From: Welwitschia mirabilis
Lineage: Eukaryota; Gnetophyta; Gnetopsida; Welwitschiales
Assembly: GCA_051453625.1 (NCBI GenBank)
Contig: JBOZIK010000001.1
Location: 253,090,517-253,154,516 of the forward strand
Direction of reading: 5' to 3'
Length of the DNA stretch: 64,000 nucleotides
The first letter of the stretch is position 1; each line of letters opens with the position of its first letter. Positions 34,600 to 47,209 of this stretch are shown one piece after another. Made by a program: the position numbers and the translations under genes. The notes beneath the pieces are model-generated. The model saw nothing but the letters and a program-made list of their open reading frames with translations. It searched no databases and was not told the origin of the DNA.

Positions 34600-35823
34600 A
34601 GTCCATAATTCATTGTGCATTTAATATAATATAATATTATTTTAACAAAATCAAAATCGGGCGTTCTTGGACAAGTCATAAATCTAGAAATCAAGCTAAT
34701 TGCCTATTGAATATCAGCATGAGTTGTAGTTATATACATTAAGCTACCAATCATAGATCTATAGGTATACTCATCAACCTCATCTCCCTTCATGCATATT
34801 TTAATTTTGTGATTGGTTAGTAAGGAAGTGGAGATGGATTTGCATTCTTAAATATCAAATTTTTTTAACATATAAAATGCATATTTACCTTGATTTAAGA
34901 ATATGCCTCTTGGATTTTGTAGAATATGGATCCAAGGTAATAAGAGAGTGGGCTAAAATTAGTTATTTCAAACTCTCTTATCATATCATTCTTAAACTTG
35001 TCACCAAATTCTTATCTATGCCACTACATATTATATCATCAACATAGATTAAGACAAAAATTGAATGGCCTCTGGTGGCTTTCTTATATAAATTATTTTT
35101 AGAATGATACTTCTTGTAATGATGATTTTGTAAATAAGAAGATAGCCTTGATAACCAAGCTGTTAGGGCTTGTTTCAAACCATACAATGCCTTTTTCAAT
35201 AAATAAACATGATTTTTCCTACCTTGTTTTACAAAATCTTCAAGTTATGACATGTACATCTCTTCTTCAAGAACCCCATTTAGGAAGGTAGATTTCACAT
35301 TAATTTTCTAAAAAATCATATAATTTTTGGGAGCATAGGTAAGAAAGGATCTAATAGATTTAAGATGAGCAATAGGAGCATACATTTCACAATCATTTAT
35401 GCCTGCTTTCTATACATAATGAAGAGCAACAAGATAAGCTTTATATTTGTTAATTGTATCATCAAAATTGTTTTTAGTTTTATAAATCCCTTTGGTGCCA
35501 ATGATATTTTTGCTTTGTGGTCTAGGAATAAGAATCCATGTCTTGTTCTTTTCAATTTGTGAAATTTCTTCCTCCTTTGTCTTGATCCAATGTGAGTATT
35601 TTATGGCTTTCTTAAAGTGAATAGGATCTTGATTTAAAGATTCATAGTTTAAAGCTAAATAATCTTTTAGAATGTTATTGCATATCTTAGATTTTGAGAT
35701 TATGCCAATATTTTTCTTACTTCTTCTTATTGTAGAAGGTTCACTAGTACCTATGATGTTGAATGGATTATGATAGGAGGTTATCCTTTTATGTTTTGAA
35801 TGAGTATTAAGATTTTGATCCAA
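34600..35823 (-). pseudogene. Copia reverse transcriptase
   Basis: The 35410-35823 stretch holds the RT start (HFKKAIKYSHWIKTKEEEIS, then NKTWILIPRPQSKNIIGTK). The 34981-35199 stretch reads MKKALYGLKQALTAWLSRLS and IFVLIYVDDIICSG. The Y-V-D-D catalytic box is intact, as is the L-Y-G-L-K-Q motif typical of copia RT. The two are out of frame with each other. In an active element this copies the RNA genome into cDNA in the virus-like particle. Confidence 0.85.
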
Positions 35824-35899
35824 TAATTCAGATAAAGTTTTAGATTTATTTTCATCTAAATTTTGTGCAAGAATGTGTACTTGATTTGTACTAGAATTT

Positions 35900-36900
35900 A
35901 TGCCATCAACAGGGATTTGTTCAAATGCCCTTTATTCCTCATTATCACCTTTATATTCACTAGATACAACATTACAAGAATCATTATCATCAATAATAGA
36001 AATAGGATTAGATGATTTAAAGACATTAATTTTACATTAATACATTTTAAAACCTTTCTTGAATGTAAATCATAACATCTGTAAGCCTTGCTTTGACTAG
36101 AGTAACTAAGAAAAATATACTATTTGGATCTAGGTTCCAATTTATCTTGATTATGATTAGTGTTTTTAACATAACATTTAAATGCAAAAAATTGAAAATA
36201 AAACAAATTGGGTTTAATGCCATATCATTACTCATATGAAGTGGAGTTACCAAGATGCCTTCTCAACATGTGAATTTGAAGGTAATTTGATGTATTAATT
36301 TTTTCAAGCCAAAAGATTTTATCAAGATTAGCTTGAATTAACATGGTTCTTGCCATATCTAGTAGAGAATGATTTTTCCTTTTCATAACTCCATTTTTTT
36401 ATGGAGTATATGCTATTGTCAATTAGTAAGTAATGCTGTATTTTGCAACTAGGATTGAAAATCATTTAACAATTACTTACCTCCTCTATTAGTTCTTAAG
36501 CACTTTATCTTAAAATCCATTTCTCTTTTAGCCCACTTTTGAAATAATTTAAAAGCTTGCAATGAGATTTATATTTTAAGAAATGAACATGACATAATCT
36601 TAAAAAATCATCAGTAAATATAATAAAGTACTTATAACCACCTAGACTAGAAGAGATGAATGGGTCACAAATATCTGAATGCACTAATGACAATTGCTAA
36701 GATGATCTAGTTAAGATTTTTGGAAAAGAGACCCTTGTTTGCTTTTCTCGAATGCATTCCTTACATGTGTTAGTGGGTTTAATTTAGAGATTGGGCAATC
36801 CCCTAAAAAGCTTGTGTTTGATCATTTTATTCAAATATTTGGTTGAGATGTGTCCTAATTTTCTATGCCATGTCCAAAAATCTTCTTTTCTATAAACTAA
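35900..36900 (-). pseudogene. Copia pre-integrase and integrase
   Basis: From 36890 down the minus strand reads FWTWHRKLGHISTKYLNKMI, then CKECIREKQTRVSFP. These are the histidine pair and cysteine pair of the integrase HHCC zinc-binding end. The 36505-36693 stretch continues MSLVHSDICDPFISSSLGGY, KYFIIFTDDFLRLCHVHFLK, with the first catalytic D (HSDICDP). The rest of the core is broken. Confidence 0.8.
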
Positions 36901-37199
36901 ATCTTTCTTAAATGTGATTTAATACAAGTTATTTCCTATTTTGTGAACTTCTAAGATTTGTTTTCCTTTTGATAAGATGCATTTTTCATCTTCAAACTTA
37001 GCCTTGAAACCATTTCCAATTAATTGCCCTAAACTAATAATATTATAATGGGCATTAAGAACATAAAAAACATCATGAATTATGAAATTATTACCTTTGT
37101 AATTTTTAACAAGAAGGGTACCATGACCTTTGATTTCTCATGAGGCTTCTCCTCTAAAGCTTACTACTCCATGATCTTTTTCTTCTATTCTTTATTGCT

Positions 37200-38440
37200 T
37201 TGAATATTCAACTTGTTTTTCTATGTTGTCTTTGTCTGTATCACTCCATTTCTTTTTTCTATAATCTTTAATAAGATGATCCTTTTTATGGTAATAGTGA
37301 CATTTCCTAGTTTCTTTCTAATTAGAGGATGATGGACATCCTTCAAACTAAAATTACCTCTTTCATTATGTTGGATTTTTTCTTGTTCTCTTCCTAGATC
37401 TCTACCTTGGCTTCTACCTCTTCCTATTTTATTATATTGTCCTCTTCCTTTATAACCACTTCTACCTCTTCCATGATGGAATTCTTTTAAAGCTATAGCA
37501 TTTTTTTTCTCATCTTTCTTAAGGGTAAGCTCATATTGGGTAAATTTACTGAAGAGTTCTTCAAGAGAGAGTGTTATTAAGTCTAAGATATTATGGAGGG
37601 TAATGGTTATGGGATTGAATGGTTTTTTGAGGAATCTCAAGATTTTGAGGGTAACATCATTATTTTTCATTTCATAATCTAAATCTTACATCTTTTTAAC
37701 TATGTCTTTAATCCTCTAAATGTAGGCTTCTAAATTCTCATTGTCTTTCATTTTTATGTTGTCAAATTGGGTTTTAAGGTTTTCTAACCTAATGACCTTC
37801 ACATTTTCATGTCCTTGATACACTTCATTTAACCCTCTTCATAATATATAAGTTAACTCAAATTTGCTAAATTTTTTTTAAACTCAAAATCAGACATGCA
37901 TGAATGAATAATTGTCATAGCCTTACAATATTCCTTCCTATATTTGTCATAATCTCTTGTATCATCTTTAGGTTTTGCATAGCAAAATTGACTTACGTAT
38001 AGTTCTAAAGTTCTTTATATTTGAGGTAGATCTCCATTATTCTTTTCTAGACCTCAAATACTTCTCCTTCCAATTCTTAGAATCTTAAGGAGTTTTTTTA
38101 ACATGATCTTAAGGACTTTCTCTTTAGTCCTTATTCATCATACCACCTCCTCTTTTGGAGTGGAACACAAAACATGTATTACGAGTAGACCCTTTACTTT
38201 GGATTGCACATTTTACTCAAGCTTCTTCACCTTGAAGCTACATCCATGTCTTTGAAATAAATATCTCAAAGTTTCTAACTTCTTTATAATTTAAAATTAA
38301 AGAAATTAGAAAGGAGCACAATAAGATGCCTTCTTTACATTCTAGGTTACTTTTACAATAATGTTCCAAAGGGGATGGTATGTAATGCGCTTCTAAGAAA
38401 TACAATAAAGACTTATTTTTTGAAAAAATCATGTTGGAAC
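37200..38440 (-). pseudogene. Copia gag with RGG-like stretch and damaged zinc knuckle
   Basis: The 37221-37670 stretch is 149 residues. It opens MKNNDVTLKILRFLKKPFNP (end of the UBN2-type gag domain), then a lysine-rich segment and an RG-rich tract (HHGRGRSGYKGRGQYNKIGR ...). A CCHC-like knuckle lies at 37261-37306. There the observed sequence is CHYYHKKDHLIKDY: the second and last cysteine positions are tyrosines and the conserved glycine is D, each a single G-to-A change. Upstream (37.7-38.4 kb) other frames carry the rest of UBN2 gag. Confidence 0.78.
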
Positions 38441-39306
38441 TATTAAGACCCTAATTCATATTACCTCCTTCACAACCAATAGTTTTTTTTTAAACAAATG
38501 AAGGCTTGACAACTAATAAGAAATTGGGGTTTTAATAAGAGGTTAAAATAACAACATACTATTTAAAACTCTAGAAGTACTTCTAATGAATTATACTAAA
38601 TAATGCCTACATCATTGTGACCATTATCACTCTTTGTTTTAGGCTTCTTTTCCTATTGATGAATATTTCCATTTCCAAAGCCGAAATTAGAAGTTAAGTT
38701 CATATTATTTATTTTATAAGTCTTATGATTTTATCCTTTCTTAATCAGTTGAGATCCTTCAAATCTTTTTGTGCTTGAGATAATCCTTTTTGTGGCTATG
38801 TTTATTTGGAGAATCTCTATTTTTTTTTCTTTCTTAGACCTTTGATGATTCCTTTATTTATTCTTTGAATCCATCTCTCTATTTATGTCTCTATCTTTAT
38901 GTCTATCCCTATCATGTTCCTGCTCATCTTTATGGTGTGAGAACTCATCCTTGTCTTAGTTAGTATCCTTCATGTGCAATCTCTATTTATCATCTCCATG
39001 TCCATATAAAAATCCATCAGAATCTATCTGCAGTTTTGGCATAAAATGGAGTTAAAAACCTTGAAAAATAGAGGAAGGAATTATGGGTGGGAAAAAATCC
39101 CTATAGAGGTCCTAAAATTGGACTTGCTCCTCGTCTTCTTTCACAAAACTTCAAACTTCTGAAATATCAAAATACTAAAGGAAAAATTTTCACTCTTAAA
39201 GAATAAATCAACTTTATAAAAGCACATATAGATCCTCTCTTTAAGATTTCTTCTTCAAGTCTTTTAAGAATTGTGAGGGATTGTAGTGAAGTAATGAAGC
39301 TCACCA
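38441..39306 (-). other. Copia leader with a charged, exon-like segment
   Basis: Between the primer site and gag. On the minus strand, a pyrimidine-rich stretch ending CTGCAG (about 39025-39030) precedes a frame (~39024-38830) that reads IDSDGFLYGHGDD, DKDEFSHHKDEQEHDRDRHK, DRDINREMDSKNK with a few stops. The K/R/D/E-rich run resembles the charged domains of plant splicing factors, but no diagnostic domain is present. It may be a captured host fragment or simple purine-rich sequence. Confidence 0.3.
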
Positions 39307-39318
39307 GCTTTGATACCA
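39307..39318 (-). other. Copia primer-binding site (tRNA-Met type)
   Basis: The minus strand reads TGGTATCAAAGC, one G-to-A change from the initiator tRNA-Met site, two bases inside the LTR end. The following bases (TGGTGAGCTTCATTAC) fit a copia leader. Confidence 0.8.
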
Positions 39319-39320
39319 TT

Positions 39321-39697
39321 TAAAGGATTTAAAAACCAGTTTGAAGAGACAGAAGATAGGTGAGCACCCACAAAACATTGAGAAAATACCATGCATAAAA
39401 AATAACAAATCTCATTCATTAAATATGGAGGCCCTAGCCCCTAGCCATGTCAGGAACAATGGCTAGACATATTTTTCATTAGATTTTAAATCAAATTTAT
39501 ACATGATTTTGTAATAAGTTATCTCATAATTCTCTCATCTAGGTTCATCTTTTATGGATCTATTCTTATCATATCTTGATTCAACTTTTCCTAATGTTCA
39601 TCTCTCCTTTTTTTAATTTTGAATACCTCTTATCTATTTCAAATTTGTATAACATAAAAATGTTGGCATTACATATACTTAAATATCCCACCAATCA
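39321..39697 (-). mobile_element. Copia 5' LTR (~377 bp)
   Basis: On the minus strand it starts TGATTGGTGGGATATTTAAG and ends AATCCTTTA next to the primer site (CA decayed to TA). Purines AAGGGGG lie immediately outside its start (39698-39704), where flanking DNA is expected in a 5' LTR. Confidence 0.65.
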
Positions 39698-39707
39698 CCC
39701 CCTTAAT
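39698..39707 (-). other. Polypurine tract outside the copia LTR
   Basis: The minus strand reads ATTAAGGGGG directly before the LTR. A polypurine tract normally precedes a 3' LTR, so this LTR appears to be the 3' LTR of one element and the 5' LTR of the next. Confidence 0.5.
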
Positions 39708-42700
39708 GATAAAATTTTATAATTTTATAATTTATTTAAATTAAGATTCTTTTTTAACATCAATTTTATAAAATATCATTTACAAGTTATTCATAATTAT
39801 AAAATTGAGAAGAAAAAATCAGAAAACCTATAACTAAAGTAGGTTAACTCACTAAAGGTAGTTAGCCTCCTTATTAATTGGATGTAAATGGGAAGGGAAA
39901 GGCCTTTTCTATGCTATCTAAGACACTGCTTCTCAAGAACTAGATCTTCTGCATTTGTGGATGTTACTTCTTTAGAGATTATACATATTTCTTTTCATTG
40001 TAAGAGTAGACTGTGATTCTTCTCAATTCATAGAATTAAAACACATCAAGATCTACTTCTTTATGATTTAAAGCAAATACGAAATAGAGCTTATGCACAG
40101 AAAAATGAAGGTGGATCATTAGAATTTCCTTAAAAATTGATTAGATTCAAACTTGAATATTCTTTACCAAAAAATATCAATTCTCATAAGATTTGAAATA
40201 GGTCTAGAAAATTTATGTATAAGGCCTAGAGCTCTAGAATCATAGCTTTTTGACAGATCGAGCTCTTAAGCTAGGAATGAAGACTTTAAATTAAGATGCA
40301 TTAAATTAGAGATCCTTCCACTTTCTCATTGCATATGCATAGGACAATAATTTATTTAGGGTGAGAAATTGGAAACAAAACAAAGAGGACTTGGGTATGA
40401 AGAGATCAATGCTTGAAATATGAAAATGAAGAACAATGGGGATGAAGAGAGGTCTTAGAAGGGAGTCATCCTCTGATATGGTACCATAGTCAAAAACTAT
40501 GTGCTACACAGTTGTTAGATTCCTATGCAGTCCCATTAACTATTTTTATAAATCATATAAAGAACCTCATCAGTAATGCCCATATCACAATAAGATTAGA
40601 ATTTAGAAATGTTTCCATTGTTATTACAACCCATTCAAAAAATTTATTCTTCATGATTCAAGAGTTAAAGAAGGATGAAGCTGGAAAGAATCCCCAGAAT
40701 GGGGTAATTCTTACCTCTTTTTTATTCTTCTTTCTATCACTTTAAATGTATTTTTAAAGTACTAAACATGGAAAACCATTACAGAGAATCCAAAGAAAAT
40801 AAATCTATGTCTATTTTGATGCTGCACATCTCTTAATTTTCCTCAATAACTAGAGTTTATAATAAGGAAAATAAAAATGACCAATAAATAACTATCTATG
40901 AATTATTACTAATACATAATAGAATATAATTCCAGCTAGTTAGTGTGGGGACCTTCACTTAATAATGCCTCTAGAAATTGTCTTTAACCATTAGTAATTG
41001 CAGATCTTACAACTAAAACTACTATTGCATTCTTTCTAGTGGCTATGTCATGAAGTTAGAAATTTAGATGGCTTACTCATCTTTTTTCTTTATAATTTTA
41101 CAATTTTTCACACTATTTTGATATCTTCTCATAAAGGTATTGAGATGCTTGCATAGTTGCAAGTAAAAATGGGAATAGGACACTCTTTTCTAACTATTTT
41201 CTCAGAGGGCATAAGTGCTAAAAAAAGGATGCAATCTTCCTTTCATGCCACCTTATTAATTTTCCATTCCAATGCATGTTTTATGATCTTCTTCCTAGTT
41301 GCATTCATAAGCATAATGATTTTTTAAGTTGTGCTTTTAAAGAAGGATGCACTATTTTGACACCGCTTATGTTTATTACTACTAAAGCTATGTCTGCAAT
41401 TGTACCTAGTGTTACTCAGGCTGTTGGAGCTATATTTGCAATTTTACCTAGTATTGCTCAAATTCTCTATTACTTTATGTGATCACATTCTTAGCAAAGC
41501 TCATCATAATCCTAGGCTTTAAAAATAGCCCTCATGTTAGTCAGATTATTTGTTTGAGCATGATTTAATCTCTACTCTAAATATTGAAGCAAAGATGAAT
41601 GTAGAACAAAGCGGGATCCCTTTCTAAGAGATTAGTTAATTCTATTAAAAATATTTCAATAGTTATAGAAATCTAGATGACAATCAAGGAAAAAAATACA
41701 AGATATTATTGAAACTGAAGCATTTCCTAAATTATTTAAAAAGGATTTACTCAAGAAGATATCTGGTATCCTATGTGCTTTTACAAAGATGAAAACCTCT
41801 AGAAAACTCATCCAATATGTAAGAATCATTGTTAATGAGTTCTAAAAGAAAAGACATATGGAAACACAAGAATTTGTATAGTATAGAGTTTCAAAATAAT
41901 TTATCATTTTGAATTCTAACTCTCTTCAAATAAAAACCATGGTTTTATAAAATAACAAGGCTTTGTCATTTAAAACTTTGTGGGCATTTAATGATCTTAT
42001 AACTTCATTGAGGCTATGCATTCACTCTTATAGAAGAATACCTTCTATTGTAGGCATTTCATACAACATCTAAAAAAAATTTCAACCGCTCAAACTTATC
42101 ATCTAGAAAACAAAACCCATAACTAAGATTATAATGACTTGATTTTTTGAATCAAGAGTTTGTTTAGAAGTTTATGTCTTCATAACCATGATTAACAAGA
42201 GTTTGTAAACACCATTGTAATCTTGATGGTATCTTAATTTTTCCTTCAATAATATGGACATAGCTTTAGCATAATTTACTAAGCATAAGAATATGAATAA
42301 ATAGAAAAATCTCAACTAATACTATAACATAATTTACATTTTCGTGCTTAGAATTTGTCAAATATTAATCTTAGATTAATAAAAAAAGCTAGAACAAGGT
42401 TTAATCATAGAATTATTTAATTATAAATGAGATATAATTATGTAACTAAATTACCTAGTCATGTTGGAATGTTGATTTTAAAAACTTACCATGAGTAAAT
42501 CATGTAATATTCATTCATATGGTAGTTTATGCATCATGGAAATGCATTATTAAAGAGTGAAATTATTTAACTATTATGATTTTAACTTGGAATGAATTAT
42601 CACATTTTGTTATGACAAGATATGTTATGATGCAATTGTTGTAATTTAATATAAGGTTGTGATGAAAATTGTATAATTATTATGAATTTGTCTTAGATCA

Positions 42701-44300
42701 AATGATACTTAATTATACCATATTTTATCCTATGATATTAAGAAGTTAATTTAGTTACTAAATCATATTATACCATATTGCATTATACCATAGCATACTA
42801 CATAATGACATAACAAGGTCATAGTTTTTTCATGATATATAATATTATATTATACTATAAGTTTAGTATTAACATTTAAGAATTTTTTTGTGTTCTTTGA
42901 AGTAATCAATGATTTGTTATTAAAAAATGTATGCATAAACAATCACCATGGTTCCTTCCAAATAACTCTCTAGTATAGGTAAGAAATGATGATAATATTT
43001 GTTAAAACAATAAATCCTTAATTTCTAATAATGAATAAAGCCTATTACAATATCAAATAATAATATTCATGGATATTCTTTAGTTTTATATTAGAAAATA
43101 AAAAATCAAGTCTTGTAATACAAAAAAAATTGAAAAACAAAAGAAAGAAAAAGTTTTAATAATGTTTTCCTAGCTAAGAATAGGATTTAGGATAAGAATT
43201 TTACATTTTCTAAATAAAATGACACTTAGAATTAAAAAAAGTAACTTGAATATGGCATAAGAATAAGCCATGCAATTGTAAATTCTATTAGCTCTTGTTT
43301 CAAATATTTCTTCTTTAAAAAAGAATTGAAAATATATTGTCAAGCCATCATGTAACAAAGAAATCTATGCAACCTTATTAAACATTTCAAATACCTTTTT
43401 CATATAGTTAATGCAATATCTTTTAGAAAGCTTTTACAAAAGTAGAATTACAATGAAATTCTATGTAATGGTAGTTAACTTTATAATTAAATATAATAAC
43501 ATATCAAGAATTATAAAATGTAATCAAGATAATTGATTAATAATTTGCTTGATTCATTTGATAAAATAATATTTCTTAACCACATTATGCCATTTATCTA
43601 GAAAAATACACTTTACATGTGATGTAATAGTGTTTCTTAATGATATTATGCCCCTTCCTTTAGCAAAAAATACACTAATTTTTTTTCTTAAATCTAGTAA
43701 ATAAATAGTTAAGAGTTAGAATATGAAAGTTGTAGAATTTATTATAAATAAAGTTTAAGTTATCAATTTACTATTATATAAATTTATTTTAAGTTATGCT
43801 TATCTAATGTCCTGCAACAATATATCTAGGAGAATAACATTCTATAACAATATAAAAACAACATTAAAAAATCATTTTAAAAGTTCTTTTCAATCACTCA
43901 TCCCTATTTAAATCATTTCAACCATCTTAGTTAAATTATTATTTTTAATTATTGTTTTACAACCAAAGGGAAAAAGGAATAAAGATTAACTTAAGCTTAT
44001 GAAAACTATAATAAGGATGTTGTTAGGTTATGAAGGTTGTTAAGATAGAAGAAAAAATATTAAATAGTCATAGGAGTCCTTAATAGAGCCTAAAAGACAT
44101 TCATAAGTAGATTCACCCCCTAGGATAGTTATTAAACTAATAAATAGAATAAGCCTTTATACCCTAAAGAATTCCTCTTTGAAGGAATGTCATAAATTAA
44201 TCTTTTTGATATCCTACAGTGGCTTCATATTGAAGAGCAATCACTATGAGAATTGAACTTTTCATTCCATAAGTAAAACTATTAAAAGTTTCTTATTTAT
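39708..44300. other. AT-rich DNA without recognised gene
   Basis: No domain recognised. Two modest frames were inspected: 40512-40745 plus (77 residues) and 41276-41482 plus (68 residues, with a repeated AIVPSVTQ/AILPSIAQ segment). Neither has a family signature or splice context that I can defend. Around 42705-42795 the string ATTATACCATA recurs several times. Confidence 0.4.
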
Positions 44301-46900
44301 GACAATCTTGGTAAAGGCATTTCCATAGAATATAAATACCTTCCAATAGAATAATAACCTATCTTATCTTCAAATTGTTATTAAATTTATCTTGGAGAAG
44401 AATAGATTCTAAGTAAAATAGGGAAGTTTGCATATAAAAAAGACTTTGTAATCAATTCCATATCTCCATTGCTAAATTACAGTTCTAGAAAGCATACTGA
44501 AAAGCATCTTCACATTAATAAAAAGAACATATAGGTTGTCTAGTCCCTAAATGCATAAGACTATGGATAATAGTAAGGCCTTTATGTATAAGACACTAAA
44601 GAAATACTTTGTTCTTTTCTTGGAGTCTATATTTTCAAAGAATGTGAAATAATTCTTTCCATTTATCTTTTGTTCAATCCTGATTTTACTTGTTATTCAA
44701 TGACTATTGAGTCATATGAAAAGTTTTATCCCATAACTTGGCTTTTCTAAGAGAAATGTTATGCAACATTATGCCATTTAGCTAGTGCTAATATTATCAC
44801 TAATCACTACCAAAATTACTCTAAGCATAATTCATCATAATTTTCTCAATATGCTTAATCATATATTAATCATATTTTTACATCTTCCATCTAGTTTTAA
44901 GAGTTGAACATTGAATACTATAATTGCCATTACTACAATAAATGAATTGATTAAGATAAATTAAATTACGTTTTACCAATCTGATAATTCTATAAGAATA
45001 ATATTAATCCAAAGTTTTATTCTTAATCATGAAACCTAGAGACCACCAAGAAAGTAGGTTTACAGATTGTTTTAGCTCATTGGAATTCTAAGAGATATGA
45101 ACTTTGATTTTTCACCAACATTTCCAAATTTTTTAAAAAAAGAAGAGCATAATAAAATAACATTAGTGGATAAAAATATTTAATTTCTCCAATGAATTCC
45201 ATGGTATGCTAGTAAGTGGTAAAGGCTAGAATTAGTAAAGTGATGCTAAAATATCACCTTTTAGGTATCTTATCTATTAAAAGATTTAATAATCTATTTG
45301 ATTACTAGATATTGAATTTTTAGAGAAGGAATACCCAATCCACTAAGATCTTTATCCTACTAACAAATATTCCAAGATACCCTATTAAGAACTTTAGGAT
45401 TATTGAAGTCATATGTAGATCTAGAAGAAGCCATAAAGGAATCATAATATATTGGCATGACACTAAGAATATGAGAGTAAAAAATAAGTTTTCCAACTAA
45501 AGATAAAGGCTTAACTAATTATTTTAAAATTTTTGATTTGATTTTTTTAATAGCTCTATGTCACATAACTCAAGGAGTATCTACTGAAGTAAGAGAGATC
45601 CCAAGAATATTAAATTAGTTGGTAGGAGAAAGACACTGAACATTGTATCTAGACATCCATTATGAACAAACATTAAAGCTAGAATGAATAGATTATATTT
45701 TATTCCAATTGATAACCAAGACAAAGGCACTATAGTATATATCAATAATGTCCAAAGATGCTTTAAATTAATTTCATTATCTTGAATTAAGATCAATGTA
45801 TATCTACAAATTAGCTATGGAGAACAATATCTTCATGAATAAGAGCAATTTCCTAGGGATGTTATAACAAATTTTTATCTTTAAAAAGATCTTCTAAAGA
45901 ATTTGCAACAATAAAAAAAAGATAAAAGGCCAAAGGGCAATGTTGCCTAATAGATCTGTTAAGATAAATGGGAGGGGAAAGCACTTCATTAATAAAAATA
46001 ATAGAAGTTGCATTAGTTAATAATATTTTCACATTCTTTTCAAAGGGTTATTCGAATCTATGGTATCTAATCATCTTTAATAAGAATTACTAATAAAAAT
46101 GATTATAAGCTATATCAAAGTACAATTTAAGAAGGATAGCATTTTGAAAATAACTAAAGGCCTAATTTATAGACTTTATTTTCATGATTACATTATTTAA
46201 AATAAATTTAGTCGATATAAAACCTATCTTCTCTTTATTGATAAGAGTGAGAAGAAACCATTTCAATCTATTAGTGAGATATTTGGCAATAATCTTATAG
46301 ATAACATTTTAGAGTATGATGTCTCTCTAATTATTGATGTTAAAAGGTATTTTGATTTAGAAAGTAGTTTCACCACTCAGGTAACTAGATTAGCCCCTAG
46401 AAAACCTTCAAGAGATTCAACGTAAACATTTTAAGCATCATTTCCAATAATATTTTAAAATTGCATATAAATTTTTAAGGAAGACCATCATTGTTTAGAT
46501 CTTTATCATTTTTGAGTTGTTGTAGAGCAGGAAGAAATTCTATTCAAGATAAGAAACTTTTTGAACTAAAGATATTCTAGTTAAATGAAGTAAGAGTTTT
46601 AAGGCATCTATTAATGACTTTTTCATTCAATCTAATAGTTGAACAAAAATTGGAAAAATAATTGTAAAAGGATTTAAGAATATCATCTTGAGAACTATAA
46701 ATGTTTCTTCCATTAATATCAGTCTTAATGTGAGAAGAAGTTATTTTACCTTTTAACAAGTGAAACAAATTGAAGAGTATATTAATCCTTCATCTGTAAC
46801 TAAAAAAACAAGCATGAAGATATGCACCTCTAGCTTGATAATGTTGCATTTTTTTTGAATTTATCTTTGACTATTTAGAGACTATAAAAGGTAAATTGAT
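44300..46900 (-). pseudogene. Old L1-type LINE relic (linker, RT, zf-RVT)
   Basis: The 46577-46768 frame reads MFHLLKGKITSSHIKTDING, then DDILKSFYNYFSNFCSTIRL, typical of the stretch between endonuclease and RT in plant LINEs. Around 46.3-45.8 kb frames follow the RT blocks (IRQHCPLAFYLFFIVANSLE). Near 44.5 kb a zf-RVT-like piece is seen (CEDAFQYAF, NCNLAMEIWN). The catalytic region (LIHEDIVLHS) no longer has an F/Y-A-D-D box. Much more decayed than the neighbouring LINE. Confidence 0.6.
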
Positions 46901-47209
46901 TTCCATTTCTTTCATTTATTTTATTTTAGCAAAAGTTTATGTCTAAAATAAGAGAAAAACTGAACTTTTCATAAGAGGAAAGTAATCTACTAGCTGGCAA
47001 AGAGAAACTTGAATAGCAAGTCAAAATGGAGGCGAGACTACCCCTCGACAATGTAGTCACATAAATCTACCTATCTAGTATCGCAAACAAATGTAAAAAA
47101 TGGATAAAAGAAAACATAGTACTATTGGCAGATGGGGCGAAGACAGCCCTTAAGACCAGAAGCTACAGAAAACTAAAAATTATAGGGAAAAAGACATAAA
47201 AGGGAAGGA

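Larger units (their letters stand above)
34119..38440 (-). mobile_element. Ty1/copia retrotransposon body (gag-pol, decayed)
   Basis: Domains on the minus strand in copia order: gag (~38.4-37.2 kb), protease/pre-integrase (~37.1-36.8), integrase (~36.8-35.9), RT (~35.8-34.6), RNase H (~34.4-34.1). Integrase before RT separates it from the gypsy elements in the window. The primer site and 5' LTR lie at 39307-39697. No same-orientation LTR follows RNase H. Several domains keep 60-150 unbroken residues, so it is younger or less decayed than the Athila-like element, but it is still non-functional. Confidence 0.85.

Noticed and set aside
40512-40745. 77-codon frame, possibly an exon
   Set aside because: Reads through to a stop with no convincing acceptor and no similarity that I can recognise.
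41276-41482. 68-codon frame with repeated AIVPSVTQ/AILPSIAQ segments
   Set aside because: Short internal duplication in otherwise noncoding DNA; no family recognised.
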